Of a stretch of 64,000 nucleotides of DNA, positions 26,471 through 34,404 are shown piece after piece. The DNA lies in NCBI GenBank assembly GCA_026706395.1, contig JAPOYU010000131.1:1-64000 (forward strand), given 5' to 3'. Each line of letters starts with the position of its first letter. The stretch's first letter is position 1. A program made the position numbers and the translations under genes. This DNA is from Chloroflexota bacterium (GTDB taxonomy: Bacteria > Chloroflexota > Anaerolineae > Aggregatilineales > Phototrophicaceae). Below the pieces are notes generated by a model. That model ran no database searches and was not told the origin of the DNA. It worked only from the letters and a program-made list of their open reading frames with translations.

Positions 26471-26501
26471 TTTGTCTCCAAGCTATGATCCGTGAATAAG
26501 C

Positions 26502-27194
26502 TCAGGTTACTGACACATGTTCAATAGCGCTGACGAAACGGGCGGTGATGGTGCGCGGGCGGGTGATGGCCGAGCCCACTACGACTGACCATGCCCCAAG
26601 GTCCAGCGCTCGGCGCGCCTGCTCCGGGGTATGAACCCGGCCCTCGGCGATGACCGGAATCGGCAGGGCCTTGATCATCTGCCGCAACAGCTCAAAGTCG
26701 GGACCGTCCTGCGCCGGGCCATTTTCGGTATAGCCGGATAGCGTTGGCGCCGCCATTGCCACGCCGAGTTCGGCGGCCGCCTGCGCTTCGTTCAGGTTCG
26801 AGACATCGGCGAAAGTCGGCAGGCGCAATTCGCCGTGGATACGCGCCAGCAGATCCGCCAGCGGCACAGCATCCGGGCGCGGACGATTGGTGCAATCGAG
26901 GGCGATGATATCAGCGCCGGCTCCCGCGATTGCAGCGGCGGCGGCAAATGTCGGTGTGATGTAGACGCCGCTATTGCCCTGCTTGTACAAGCCGATCACG
27001 GGCAGATTGACCGCTTCTTTGATGGCGCGGATATCAGCCGGGCTATTGGCGCGTATGGCCACAGCGCCGCCGATCTTCGCCGCAGTTGCCATCTTCGCCA
27101 TGATCGCTGCGCCGTGCAGCGGTTCGTCTTCCAGCGCTTGGCAGGAGACGATCAGCTTGCCTTTGACGGCGGCGAGGAAGGCGTCGGCCTTCAT
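26502..27194 (-). CDS. nanE: N-acylglucosamine-6-phosphate 2-epimerase (ManNAc-6-P epimerase)
   Basis: A 230-residue (beta/alpha)8 enzyme of the NanE family, which converts N-acetylmannosamine 6-phosphate to N-acetylglucosamine 6-phosphate. The N-terminal [16 protein letters not shown], the [17 protein letters not shown] segment, [17 protein letters not shown] with the catalytic-region Lys, [12 protein letters not shown], and [21 protein letters not shown] are all typical. Length is normal. It overlaps the ROK kinase gene by four bases, which supports a kinase-epimerase pair as in sialic-acid catabolism. No N-acetylneuraminate lyase gene is present in the window, so the pathway may begin with ManNAc or another derivative. 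Confidence 0.92.
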   Translation of the reverse strand: MKADAFLAAVKGKLIVSCQALEDEPLHGAAIMAKMATAAKIGGAVAIRANSPADIRAIKEAVNLPVIGLYKQGNSGVYITPTFAAAAAIAGAGADIIALDCTNRPRPDAVPLADLLARIHGELRLPTFADVSNLNEAQAAAELGVAMAAPTLSGYTENGPAQDGPDFELLRQMIKALPIPVIAEGRVHTPEQARRALDLGAWSVVVGSAITRPRTITARFVSAIEHVSVT

Positions 27195-28087
27195 ACGTCC
27201 ACCTTATGCCAGGCCAGCATGGCGGCGCCGAGCAGCACCGCCTCCACACCAAGCGCGGCCGGCAGCAAGGGCGTCCCGCGCAGCAGCGGCGGCAGGCTCG
27301 CGCGGAACGCGGCTGCAAAGGCATCACACCACAACGCGCCAATCTGCGGAACGCCCCCGCCCACTATTACAGCTTCCGGATTGATTGACGTGACATAGCC
27401 CGCCAGGATCTGGCCGAATCGTCGCGCCTTTTCCGCGATGATCATACGCGCCAGATCATCGCCGGCGGCCGCGCGTCGGCTGATCTCATTAAGCGGCGGG
27501 CCTTGATTAGCGCCGGTCGCTCTGTGATAAGCGCGCTCAATCGCGGGACCGGAACAGTACTGGTCGAGGATCAGGGGCTGATCGCCTTCCCAATCGACGA
27601 CCAGATAGCCGATCTCGCCAGCGCTGTAATGCGCGCCGTGCCAGACCGCGCCCTCCGCAACTATAGCGCCGCCGATGCCCGTGCCCACTGTGACGCAGAG
27701 CAGCGACCTGTATGCAGCGCCCGCGCCGACGGTCGCCTCGCCGAAGGCCATCGCCCGCACATCATTTTCCGCGCAAATCGGCAAGCCGCCGATATCGAGG
27801 GCGGCTAGTGCTGTGCCGGTCCAGCCCGGGATGTTGTCGTTGGCGTGAATCACGGTGGCGCTTGCCGTATCCACCATGCCGGCACAGCCAATGCCGATGC
27901 CGAGCACGGGCGCATCCGCCATGGCAATCAGCTGCTCGGCCAGCGAACGCGCGGCGGACAAAATCTCGGGCGGAGAGGGCGCGGTGGCGACTTGCCGGGT
28001 CCGCACGATTGCGCCATTGCGCGTCACCAAGCCAGCCAGCGTTTTACTGGCGCCGATGTCCAGGCCGATGACCAGCGATGAGCCCAT
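27191..28087 (-). CDS. ROK family sugar kinase (possible N-acetylmannosamine kinase)
   Basis: A 298-residue kinase of the ROK family. The phosphate loop is [17 protein letters not shown]; the catalytic Asp is in [27 protein letters not shown] and [15 protein letters not shown] are typical. The zinc-binding His of most ROK proteins is replaced: GEIGYLVV instead of GEIGH, and the CxCGxxGCxE cluster is missing ([18 protein letters not shown]). Such zinc-free members exist among bacterial kinases. Its four-base overlap with nanE makes ManNAc the likely substrate. The open frame extends to 28135, but the ATG at 28087 gives a family-like start. The ribosome-binding site is weak. Confidence 0.85.
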   Translation of the reverse strand: MGSSLVIGLDIGASKTLAGLVTRNGAIVRTRQVATAPSPPEILSAARSLAEQLIAMADAPVLGIGIGCAGMVDTASATVIHANDNIPGWTGTALAALDIGGLPICAENDVRAMAFGEATVGAGAAYRSLLCVTVGTGIGGAIVAEGAVWHGAHYSAGEIGYLVVDWEGDQPLILDQYCSGPAIERAYHRATGANQGPPLNEISRRAAAGDDLARMIIAEKARRFGQILAGYVTSINPEAVIVGGGVPQIGALWCDAFAAAFRASLPPLLRGTPLLPAALGVEAVLLGAAMLAWHKVDV

Positions 28088-28194
28088 GGTCACAGCCGCT
28101 CGTCGGCAGCGATGTGGGCTTCCGTGCTCAGGCAAAACATCATACGCCCTCGGCCGCCGTAAATGTCGGTTTGATAGAAAGAAAAGCGGTCGCG

Positions 28195-28986
28195 CTAAGT
28201 CAGCTTCAAGAGCTCTTCCTGACCGCGGCGCTCGCGATAGCCGTGCACGATCAGACCGGGACGGCCGTTGCTTTGCCCGGCGACTTGATCGTTATGCGGA
28301 TCGCGGAAGCCCATGCGCACCATGCGACGCGGCTCATTCGTCTGGTTGATGTAGGAGCCGTGTACGGTGTAGATGTGGAACACCACAACATCACCGCGCT
28401 TGGCCGGCACGGGCACAGTGTCTTCCAGCTTGTAATCATTCGTGTTGAGGTGCGGCGAGCATGATGTTCCATCGGGATTCTTCAGGATATGCGGCAGTTT
28501 GCCCATTTTGTGCGAACCGGCCAGAAAGCGGATCTCGCCGTTCTCGTGGAAGGTATCATCCAGGTGAACCAGGGTATCGAGAAAGCGTCCATCGGCATGT
28601 TCGTAGAAAGGCGAATCCTGGTGCATGGGGAAAGGATGCCCGGTCTGCGGCGGTTTGATGTGCATGGTTGTATGATGCAATTCGACGCTGGAATCCAGCA
28701 ATTGCGACAGGCATTTGCCCAGTTTGGGATGGGTGACCGCGCGCATCCAGGCATCGGAGTACAGGTGCAGGTCGTGCATGGCGGTCAACTTGACTTGCTT
28801 TTCCACTTCCTCGTCCAGGTATACATCGCGCCAGGGTCCCGACCAACCCGGACTTGTGATAGACCAATCTTCGATCAGGCGGTCGAGGCTATCCGACAGC
28901 GCGGTGATCTCCTCTTCGTTAAAGACCTGCGGAATGCGCAGAAAGCCGTTTTCGTGAAAGAATTCGATCTGTTCTTTGCTGAGCAT
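28195..28986 (-). CDS. Phytanoyl-CoA dioxygenase (PhyH) family protein
   Basis: A 263-residue non-heme iron, 2-oxoglutarate-dependent dioxygenase. The iron triad is visible: H122 and D124 in MHQDSPFYEH, H209 in IYTVHGS. R220 or R221 in NEPRRMV would bind 2-oxoglutarate. The N-terminal QIEFFHENGFLRIPQVFNEEEI is typical of the PhyH family. GGAGACCCAA before the ATG at 28986 fixes the start; the frame continues upstream without family similarity. It lies between the ATPase fusion gene and the ROK kinase. PhyH enzymes hydroxylate many small molecules, so the role here may be to open or modify an imported amino-sugar conjugate. The substrate is not known. Confidence 0.88.
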   Translation of the reverse strand: MLSKEQIEFFHENGFLRIPQVFNEEEITALSDSLDRLIEDWSITSPGWSGPWRDVYLDEEVEKQVKLTAMHDLHLYSDAWMRAVTHPKLGKCLSQLLDSSVELHHTTMHIKPPQTGHPFPMHQDSPFYEHADGRFLDTLVHLDDTFHENGEIRFLAGSHKMGKLPHILKNPDGTSCSPHLNTNDYKLEDTVPVPAKRGDVVVFHIYTVHGSYINQTNEPRRMVRMGFRDPHNDQVAGQSNGRPGLIVHGYRERRGQEELLKLT

Positions 28987-29131
28987 TTGGGTCTCCTTTT
29001 TTTTGCTGACAGCAAATGGCAAATGGATGAGAAGAGGCGAATTGGCGCGCAAGCAAAAGTCGCCCCTTCTTGATAATCCGAGAAGAGGCAGAGCGCGAGA
29101 ATCTTACGGACTAATCTGCCAAGTTGCGATC

Positions 29132-31165
29132 TCAGGCATCAGAAATTGTAATGGTGTAAGCGTCGACGCCGCGGCCGCGCTCATCCGCGCCCAGCACGAG
29201 CTCATAGGTCCCGGTCGCGCCGAAAGTGAGTGTGCCGCTGTTGCTGCGGCGGGAACGATCGAAGGCAAAGACGATGCTGCCGTCCGGCGCGTAGATGGTG
29301 GCAAGCGGGGCAAAGAAGCCGGTGCCGCTCAGGCCGCGCCCGCCGGTGATGAGTTTGATATCCACCGTCGTCCCGGCGACGCCTTCAATGCTGTAGCTAT
29401 GGCGGTCGTCCACACTTTGGATTTCATCGCCGGTATCTTCGCCCAAGACGATGGCGCCCTTAGCGACCGCGCCCTCGCGCTCGACAACGAATGCCGGCGG
29501 CGGCAGCGTCGGCATGGGGGTCGGCTCCGGCATGTCCCCATCAATAGTGATGGTGTAGGCGTCGACGCCGCGGCCGCGCTCATCCGCGCCGATGACAATC
29601 TGATACGCGCCATCTGCAGCGAAGGTTAGCTCGCCACGATTGCTGCGGCGCGCGCGGTCAAAGGCGAAGACGATTTCCCCGTCAGGGTTGTAGATGGTGG
29701 CCAGCGGCGCATAGAAGCCGGTGCCGCTCAAACCGCGACCGCCAGTTATCAGCTTCAGCTCTACGGTCGCGCCTTCAAAGCCGGCGAAAGTATAGCTGTG
29801 CCGATCGTCCGCATTTTCGATCTCGCCGACGGTGTCCAGGCCCCAGGTGATGGATCCCTTGTCGACCGCCCCCGCCGGCTCGACAACGAATGCGGGAACA
29901 ATCACTTGCGATTCTGGCGTGGCGGTGGGTGGCGGGGTCGCTGTAGGCGGCTCAGTGGGCGGTATGGCCGTCGCCGTAACCACCACTTGCACCTCTTCGA
30001 CCACCGTTTCGACGATGGTCTCCGGTTCGCGCGTTAGAGAAAGCAACGCGCCCGCGATAAAAGCGACCACGACCAGGACAGCAGCTACAAGGCGTTCACG
30101 CTTGCGATTAGCTATCGATGCGACGGCCGCTTCGGTGATGGGCTGGTTCACGAGCATCGGCGGCTCAATCGGCGCGATCTCATTTTCTTCGTAGAGATAG
30201 CAAGCCGCTTCGTGTTTTGGCTTCTCCATCTTGAACAGGGGCGGCTGCGCTTCCAGGCATTTATCCATGCGATGGGGGCAGCGCGGATAGTAGCGACAGC
30301 CGATGGCGGCGGCGGTGCGCATCTCTTCTTCGCTGGGCAAGCTGATATTGACATCCCACTTGTCCGTCGGATCGGGAACCGGCACCGAGTCGATCAATAG
30401 CTGCACGTACGGGTGCTGGGGCGCGTCGATCACGTCCATCGCCGAGCCGCGTTCCGCCGTCGTGCCTTGATACAGCATGTAGATCTGATCGCCGATTTGG
30501 TAGGCGGTGCTCAAGTCATGTGTGATGTAAAGGAAGGAGATATTGTGTTCATCGCGCAGGCGCAGCATCGCATCGAGAATTGAAGCGCGTAGGGACGCGT
30601 CCACCATCGATACCGGCTCATCCGCCACGATCAGCCGCGGCTTGATCATGTAGGCGCGGGCCATCATGATGCGCTGGCGCTGCCCGCCGCTGAGTTGATG
30701 CGGGTACTTGCGCAAGACATCCTCGCCATAAAGGCCGACCACATTCAAGCCGGCTTCCACCATATCCCGATATTCGCTCTGGTTATCGGAGAGGCTGAAA
30801 TGCTTGTTGACAAGATCGAAGACATGGTCGATGCGGTAGAAGGGATTGTAGACGCCGAAAGGATCCTGAAAGACAGCTTGCACATTGCGGCGGTAGGCTT
30901 TCAACTGCTCGCTGGTCATATCGGTGATGTCTTCGCCATCAAAGATGATCTTGCCGGAAGTCAATTTGATGAAGCCGAGGACGAGGTTCGCCAGCGTGGT
31001 TTTCCCGCTGCCGCTCTCACCGGCGATCGTGGTGATCGTCGCCGGCGATTCGTCGATGGTCATATTAAAATTATCGAGGGCGACGACAGATTTTTTATCA
31101 CCGAGGAAGCCGCCGCTGGAATATACTTTGGTGGCGTCACGGATTTGCAATAGTGGCGAAGGCAT
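29132..31165 (-). CDS. Oligopeptide-type ABC ATPase fused to a membrane segment and two PPC-like beta-sandwich domains
   Basis: A 677-residue protein, about twice the normal length. Residues 1-325 form a DppF/OppF-type ATPase: Walker A GESGSGKT (49-56), signature LSGGQ (158-162), Walker B LIVADEP (178-184), H216, and the Cys-rich C-terminal oligopeptide motif (C290, C296, C303, C322). After KRER a single membrane helix follows (about 358-377). A Thr/Pro-rich linker (about 395-420) leads to two tandem repeats of about 115 residues (426-542 and 558-675) resembling bacterial pre-peptidase C-terminal domains; both contain KLITGGRGLSGTGF and GADERGRGVDAYTITI. The positive-inside rule puts the repeats outside. 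The start at 31165 has GGAGAGGAG upstream; it overlaps the previous ATPase gene by 29 bases. The frame is intact throughout. The function of the outer part is unknown. Confidence 0.9.
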   Translation of the reverse strand: MPSPLLQIRDATKVYSSGGFLGDKKSVVALDNFNMTIDESPATITTIAGESGSGKTTLANLVLGFIKLTSGKIIFDGEDITDMTSEQLKAYRRNVQAVFQDPFGVYNPFYRIDHVFDLVNKHFSLSDNQSEYRDMVEAGLNVVGLYGEDVLRKYPHQLSGGQRQRIMMARAYMIKPRLIVADEPVSMVDASLRASILDAMLRLRDEHNISFLYITHDLSTAYQIGDQIYMLYQGTTAERGSAMDVIDAPQHPYVQLLIDSVPVPDPTDKWDVNISLPSEEEMRTAAAIGCRYYPRCPHRMDKCLEAQPPLFKMEKPKHEAACYLYEENEIAPIEPPMLVNQPITEAAVASIANRKRERLVAAVLVVVAFIAGALLSLTREPETIVETVVEEVQVVVTATAIPPTEPPTATPPPTATPESQVIVPAFVVEPAGAVDKGSITWGLDTVGEIENADDRHSYTFAGFEGATVELKLITGGRGLSGTGFYAPLATIYNPDGEIVFAFDRARRSNRGELTFAADGAYQIVIGADERGRGVDAYTITIDGDMPEPTPMPTLPPPAFVVEREGAVAKGAIVLGEDTGDEIQSVDDRHSYSIEGVAGTTVDIKLITGGRGLSGTGFFAPLATIYAPDGSIVFAFDRSRRSNSGTLTFGATGTYELVLGADERGRGVDAYTITISDA

Positions 31166-32174
31166 CGGCTCTCCTCTCCTCAAATTGCTCGTCAAAGAGG
31201 TGACAAGCGACCTCGTGTTTTTCTTCGACTTGTAGAGGCTGCGGTTCGACCTCGGCGCAATGGTCCCAGGCAAAGGGACAGCGCAGCCGGAAGATGCAGC
31301 CGGAAGGAGGGTTGCGGGGATCGTGAGTGATGCCCTCGGTGATCTTTAGCGGTTTGCGTTCCTTGATCGATGGAATCGAGTCGATGAGCAGTTGGGTGTA
31401 GGGGTGCAAAGGGTTGGCGTAGACATTTTCGACCGGGGCGATTTCCACCATTTTGCCGGCGTACATCACAGCGATGCGGTCGACGATCTGCGCCAGCAAG
31501 CCCATGTCGTGGCCGATGACGATTAGCGATACGCCGATCTCATCTTTCACTTTGATCAAGGTCTGCGCCACGATGCGCTGCACGACGACATCAAGCGCGC
31601 TGGTCGCCTCGTCGGCGATGACCACCGTTGGATGGAGGGCCACGCCCATGGCGATGCAAACGCGCTGCTTCATGCCGCCGCTGAGTTCATGCGGATACAT
31701 ATTGTAGATGCGGTTAGGCAGACCGACATTCTGGAACAATTCAAAAATGCGCTCCCGCATGGCTTCTTTGTCGCGCTGTTTACCCTCGTGTGATTCGATG
31801 ACATCAATGATCTGATCTTTGACGCGCATGGTCGGGTTGAGCGAATTCATCGCCCCTTGCGGGATGAGCGACAAGCCCGTCCAGCGGAACTTGCGCAATT
31901 CTTCGTCCGTCAGGTTCAGCACTTCGGTGCCGTCGACTTCGATGCTGCCGTGCACGATGTAGCCGGGTGGCTGCACCAATTGTAGGATGCCATAAGCAGT
32001 GGTCGATTTGCCGCAGCCGGATTCGCCGACCAAGCCCAGGGTTTCGCCTTCGTAGAGATTGAAGCTGATATCGCTGACGGCGATGACATCGCCCTGTGGC
32101 GTGGCGTAGTGGATGCGCAGATTATCGACTTTGAGGACGACGCGCTCGCTGCCGTTTTCCATTTGCTTTTCCAT
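31137..32174 (-). CDS. Oligopeptide/dipeptide-type ABC transporter ATPase (DppD-like)
   Basis: A 345-residue ATPase of the oligopeptide family. Walker A is [10 protein letters not shown] (near residue 53), signature LSGGMKQRV, Walker B VVIADEATSALD; the C-terminal region has GCIFRLRCPFAWDHC, the cysteine cluster typical of DppD/OppD-type subunits. It would pair with the fused ATPase encoded next to it to drive the importer made of the two permeases upstream. Its stop is inside the next gene (29-base overlap). GGAG lies nine bases before the ATG. The family is named for peptides, but many members carry oligosaccharides; the surrounding amino-sugar genes favour a sugar ligand here. Confidence 0.92.
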   Translation of the reverse strand: MEKQMENGSERVVLKVDNLRIHYATPQGDVIAVSDISFNLYEGETLGLVGESGCGKSTTAYGILQLVQPPGYIVHGSIEVDGTEVLNLTDEELRKFRWTGLSLIPQGAMNSLNPTMRVKDQIIDVIESHEGKQRDKEAMRERIFELFQNVGLPNRIYNMYPHELSGGMKQRVCIAMGVALHPTVVIADEATSALDVVVQRIVAQTLIKVKDEIGVSLIVIGHDMGLLAQIVDRIAVMYAGKMVEIAPVENVYANPLHPYTQLLIDSIPSIKERKPLKITEGITHDPRNPPSGCIFRLRCPFAWDHCAEVEPQPLQVEEKHEVACHLFDEQFEERRADAFATIANP

Positions 32175-32193
32175 AGATGTCTGCTCCGGTGGG

Positions 32194-33132
32194 CTAACTG
32201 GCTTTGCGCAAGCGCGGATTGGCGATCTCGTCCAGGCCCAGGTTGATCAGCAGCAGAGCTACGAATACCACAGACAGAGTCACTGTCGGGATGCCCCACC
32301 ACCACCACATATTGCGGAAGAGAGCGCCCGCTTCTATGGAAAAGAAAATCGCGACGCCGAGGGAAGGGATGCGCTGTGGACCGAAGCCCAGCACCTCCAG
32401 GCCGACCGCCGAGATGATGGCGCCTTGCATATTGCCGATATAACTCGCCCCAAGGTAAGGCAGCAGATTGGGCATGATTTCCTTGAACATGATATCGCGC
32501 ACGGGCACGCCGGAAAGCCGGGCCATCTGCACGTAGCCGCTTTCGCGCATGCTGAGCACCTGGGCGCGGATATAGCGCGTCGGCGTCGCCCACGAGAATA
32601 ATGAGATCAGCAAAGCCATCGTCAGCAGGTCCACCCGCCCCAAAACAGCCTGTATAACGATGAGCACCAGAAGCGACGGGATGGTGATGGTGATATCGAC
32701 GGCTAATCGAATCACATCGTCGAACAAGCCGCCGAGAAATCCCGCCATGAAACCCAAAAATATGCCAACGAGCATGCCGACCGTGGCCGCGACCACGCCC
32801 ACGAAAATGGTTCGTGGCGTGCCGACGATCCAAAGCGCCAGCATGTCACGCCCGCTGTTCTCCGTGCCAAGAGGATGCTCCGGGACGCCTTCTTGCCCCC
32901 GCCAATTGGTAAAGCCGACGGGAGGCAGGTTAAGCGGCGCCCGGGCCGACAGCGCCATGTCCGTATCCCAAAACTGATAGCCGAGAAATATCAAAAAGAA
33001 CAGAAATCCCAGAATGCCGGCGCCAGTGAGAAACTTCCAATTGATCCAGGGATTGTCAAAACGATTGAGGACGCCCGCCTTCCTGGTGCCGCCGGCCACG
33101 GGAGCGTCTTTGGCTTTGCTGTCTTCGGCCAC
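32194..33132 (-). CDS. Oligopeptide-type ABC transporter permease (DppC-like)
   Basis: A 312-residue permease with six predicted membrane segments. The N-terminal hydrophobic helix (FLTGAGILGFLFFLIFLGYQF) is followed by the periplasmic loop HPLGTENSGRDMLALWI typical of DppC/OppC. The ATPase-contact EAA loop is around YVQMARLSGVPVRDIMFKEIMPNLLP. The open frame runs back to 33207 through a repeat. A GTG at 33132 has GGGAG six to seven bases upstream and gives a start (VAEDSKAK) that avoids repeat-derived residues; I prefer it. It lies 86 bases after the first permease gene, a gap made by a repeat insertion (see 33135-33239). Confidence 0.87.
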   Translation of the reverse strand: MAEDSKAKDAPVAGGTRKAGVLNRFDNPWINWKFLTGAGILGFLFFLIFLGYQFWDTDMALSARAPLNLPPVGFTNWRGQEGVPEHPLGTENSGRDMLALWIVGTPRTIFVGVVAATVGMLVGIFLGFMAGFLGGLFDDVIRLAVDITITIPSLLVLIVIQAVLGRVDLLTMALLISLFSWATPTRYIRAQVLSMRESGYVQMARLSGVPVRDIMFKEIMPNLLPYLGASYIGNMQGAIISAVGLEVLGFGPQRIPSLGVAIFFSIEAGALFRNMWWWWGIPTVTLSVVFVALLLINLGLDEIANPRLRKAS

Positions 33133-33134
33133 GT

Positions 33135-33239
33135 CTATCTCCCTTCCAGGCTGATAAGCGGTGTTCCCCCCAGCGGGGGGGCGTGGAGAGGGGAGTGTCT
33201 TTTGCATTTGAGCATGCGCTATCTCCCTTCCAGGCTGAT
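33135..33239. repeat. Hairpin element flanked by a perfect 21-bp direct repeat
   Basis: CTATCTCCCTTCCAGGCTGAT occurs at 33135-33155 and again at 33219-33239. The 63 bases between contain TTCCCCCCAGCGGGGGGG and GGAGAGGGGAG, a member of the GC-tract hairpin family. The downstream copy is the 3' end of the permease gene at 33219; the other copy holds the ribosome-binding site of the next permease gene. Confidence 0.75.
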
Positions 33240-34229
33240 GCGCGGGTCAATGAGCGGGTAGCTCAAGTCGATGATCAACACCGCCAGCGCGCTGGTCGTG
33301 ATCAAGATGAAAGATGTGCCTTGAATCAAGCCGAAGTCTTGCTCGCGCAGGGCGTTGACAATAAGCGTGCCCATGCCGTTGTAGTTGAAAATAACTTCGA
33401 CCAGCACCACGCCGTTGACGAGCGTGCCGATGGAGACCGCCAGCGCCGTCATCTGCGGCAAAATGGCATTGCGGATCATGTAGCGATACAAGACGTAGAA
33501 TGGCTTCAAGCCCTTGGCCTGCGCCAGGATCATATAATCTTCGCCTTCGATCGTGACCATCATGCCGCGCATGCCCAGCGCCCAATAGCCGAAGGTGACC
33601 AGCACAATCGCCATCGCCGGCAAGGTGCCATGATGAATGACGTTGGCGATGAATTCCAAGGTCAAGGCCGGCGTCTTACCGAAGCCGTAAGAATAGGTCT
33701 GCGGGAACCACCTTAGCAAGAACGCAAACGTATAGCTTAGCAGCAAACCGGCCAGCAAAGGAGGTATCGAAGTGAACATCATCGACATGGGGATCAACAC
33801 TTTGATCAATCTGGGCGTCCTCGCCCAGGCGAGCAGCGCGCCGCAGAGATTGCCGACGGTGAAGAATATGAAGGTCGCGACGCCGACCAGACCGATCGTC
33901 CAGGGCAGCGCCCGCCCCACCAACTCGGTCACGGTTGATGGAAATCGAGCCATCGAGTAGCCCAGATCTCCCCCCACCAGTCCAGTCAGGAAACGCAAGT
34001 ACTGAATGTAAACCGGGTCGTTTAAGCCGAAGCGTTCCTTCCAGCCCTCAATGATCTTATCCGAGTTTTCCACGAAACCAGCTTGATATGACAGGCGCGC
34101 CACCATCGCTGCGATAGGATCGCCGGGCGCCAGGCGCGGGATGATGAAGATCAAGGTCGCGGCCACCCAAAGCGTGAGGAAAAAGACCAATAGACGGCGG
34201 ACCAGATAGTTTAAGGATATTCCTCCCAT
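33219..34229 (-). CDS. Oligopeptide-type ABC transporter permease (DppB-like)
   Basis: A 336-residue permease of the DppB/OppB type. The N-terminal YLVRRLLVFFLTLWVAATLIF is followed by the family periplasmic region RLAPGDP and FGLNDPVYIQYLRFLTGLVGGDLGYS. The EAA-type loop is EDYMILAQAKGLKPFYVLYRYMIRNAILPQ. It forms the translocation channel with the DppC-like permease. The end of the gene (last 21 bases, SLEGR plus stop) is duplicated on the far side of a hairpin repeat. AAGGG about ten bases upstream supports the ATG; a GGAGG inside codons 2-3 lacks a suitable downstream start codon. Confidence 0.9.
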   Translation of the reverse strand: MGGISLNYLVRRLLVFFLTLWVAATLIFIIPRLAPGDPIAAMVARLSYQAGFVENSDKIIEGWKERFGLNDPVYIQYLRFLTGLVGGDLGYSMARFPSTVTELVGRALPWTIGLVGVATFIFFTVGNLCGALLAWARTPRLIKVLIPMSMMFTSIPPLLAGLLLSYTFAFLLRWFPQTYSYGFGKTPALTLEFIANVIHHGTLPAMAIVLVTFGYWALGMRGMMVTIEGEDYMILAQAKGLKPFYVLYRYMIRNAILPQMTALAVSIGTLVNGVVLVEVIFNYNGMGTLIVNALREQDFGLIQGTSFILITTSALAVLIIDLSYPLIDPRISLEGR

Positions 34230-34325
34230 GCCGGTGCCCTTCTCTAAAGTCGCTAGCGATGTTTTATTGAATGCAAGAAACTACTTGATCTAGTCAATAA
34301 TCGAACTGTTCTCTCTCGGATGAGC

Positions 34326-34356
34326 CGCTCCCCTCCTCTTTTATAGGGAGGGAGCG
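34326..34356. repeat. GC-rich hairpin after the receptor gene (GC-tract family)
   Basis: CGCTCCCCTCC (34326-34336) pairs with GGGAGGGAGCG (34346-34356) with one mismatch. In the minus-strand transcript it lies between the receptor stop and the first permease and could stabilise the receptor mRNA or reduce read-through. Confidence 0.55.
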
Positions 34357-34404
34357 ACAGTGGGGCCAAGGCAGTTGCCCCGACCCCAATAGCATCAGAT
34401 CCGC

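Noticed and set aside
30020..30110. Frameshift or assembly join as the explanation for the ATPase fusion
   Set aside because: The frame is continuous, the membrane helix and linker are sensible protein sequence, and a basic stretch precedes the helix as the topology rule expects; a join cannot be fully excluded without reads.
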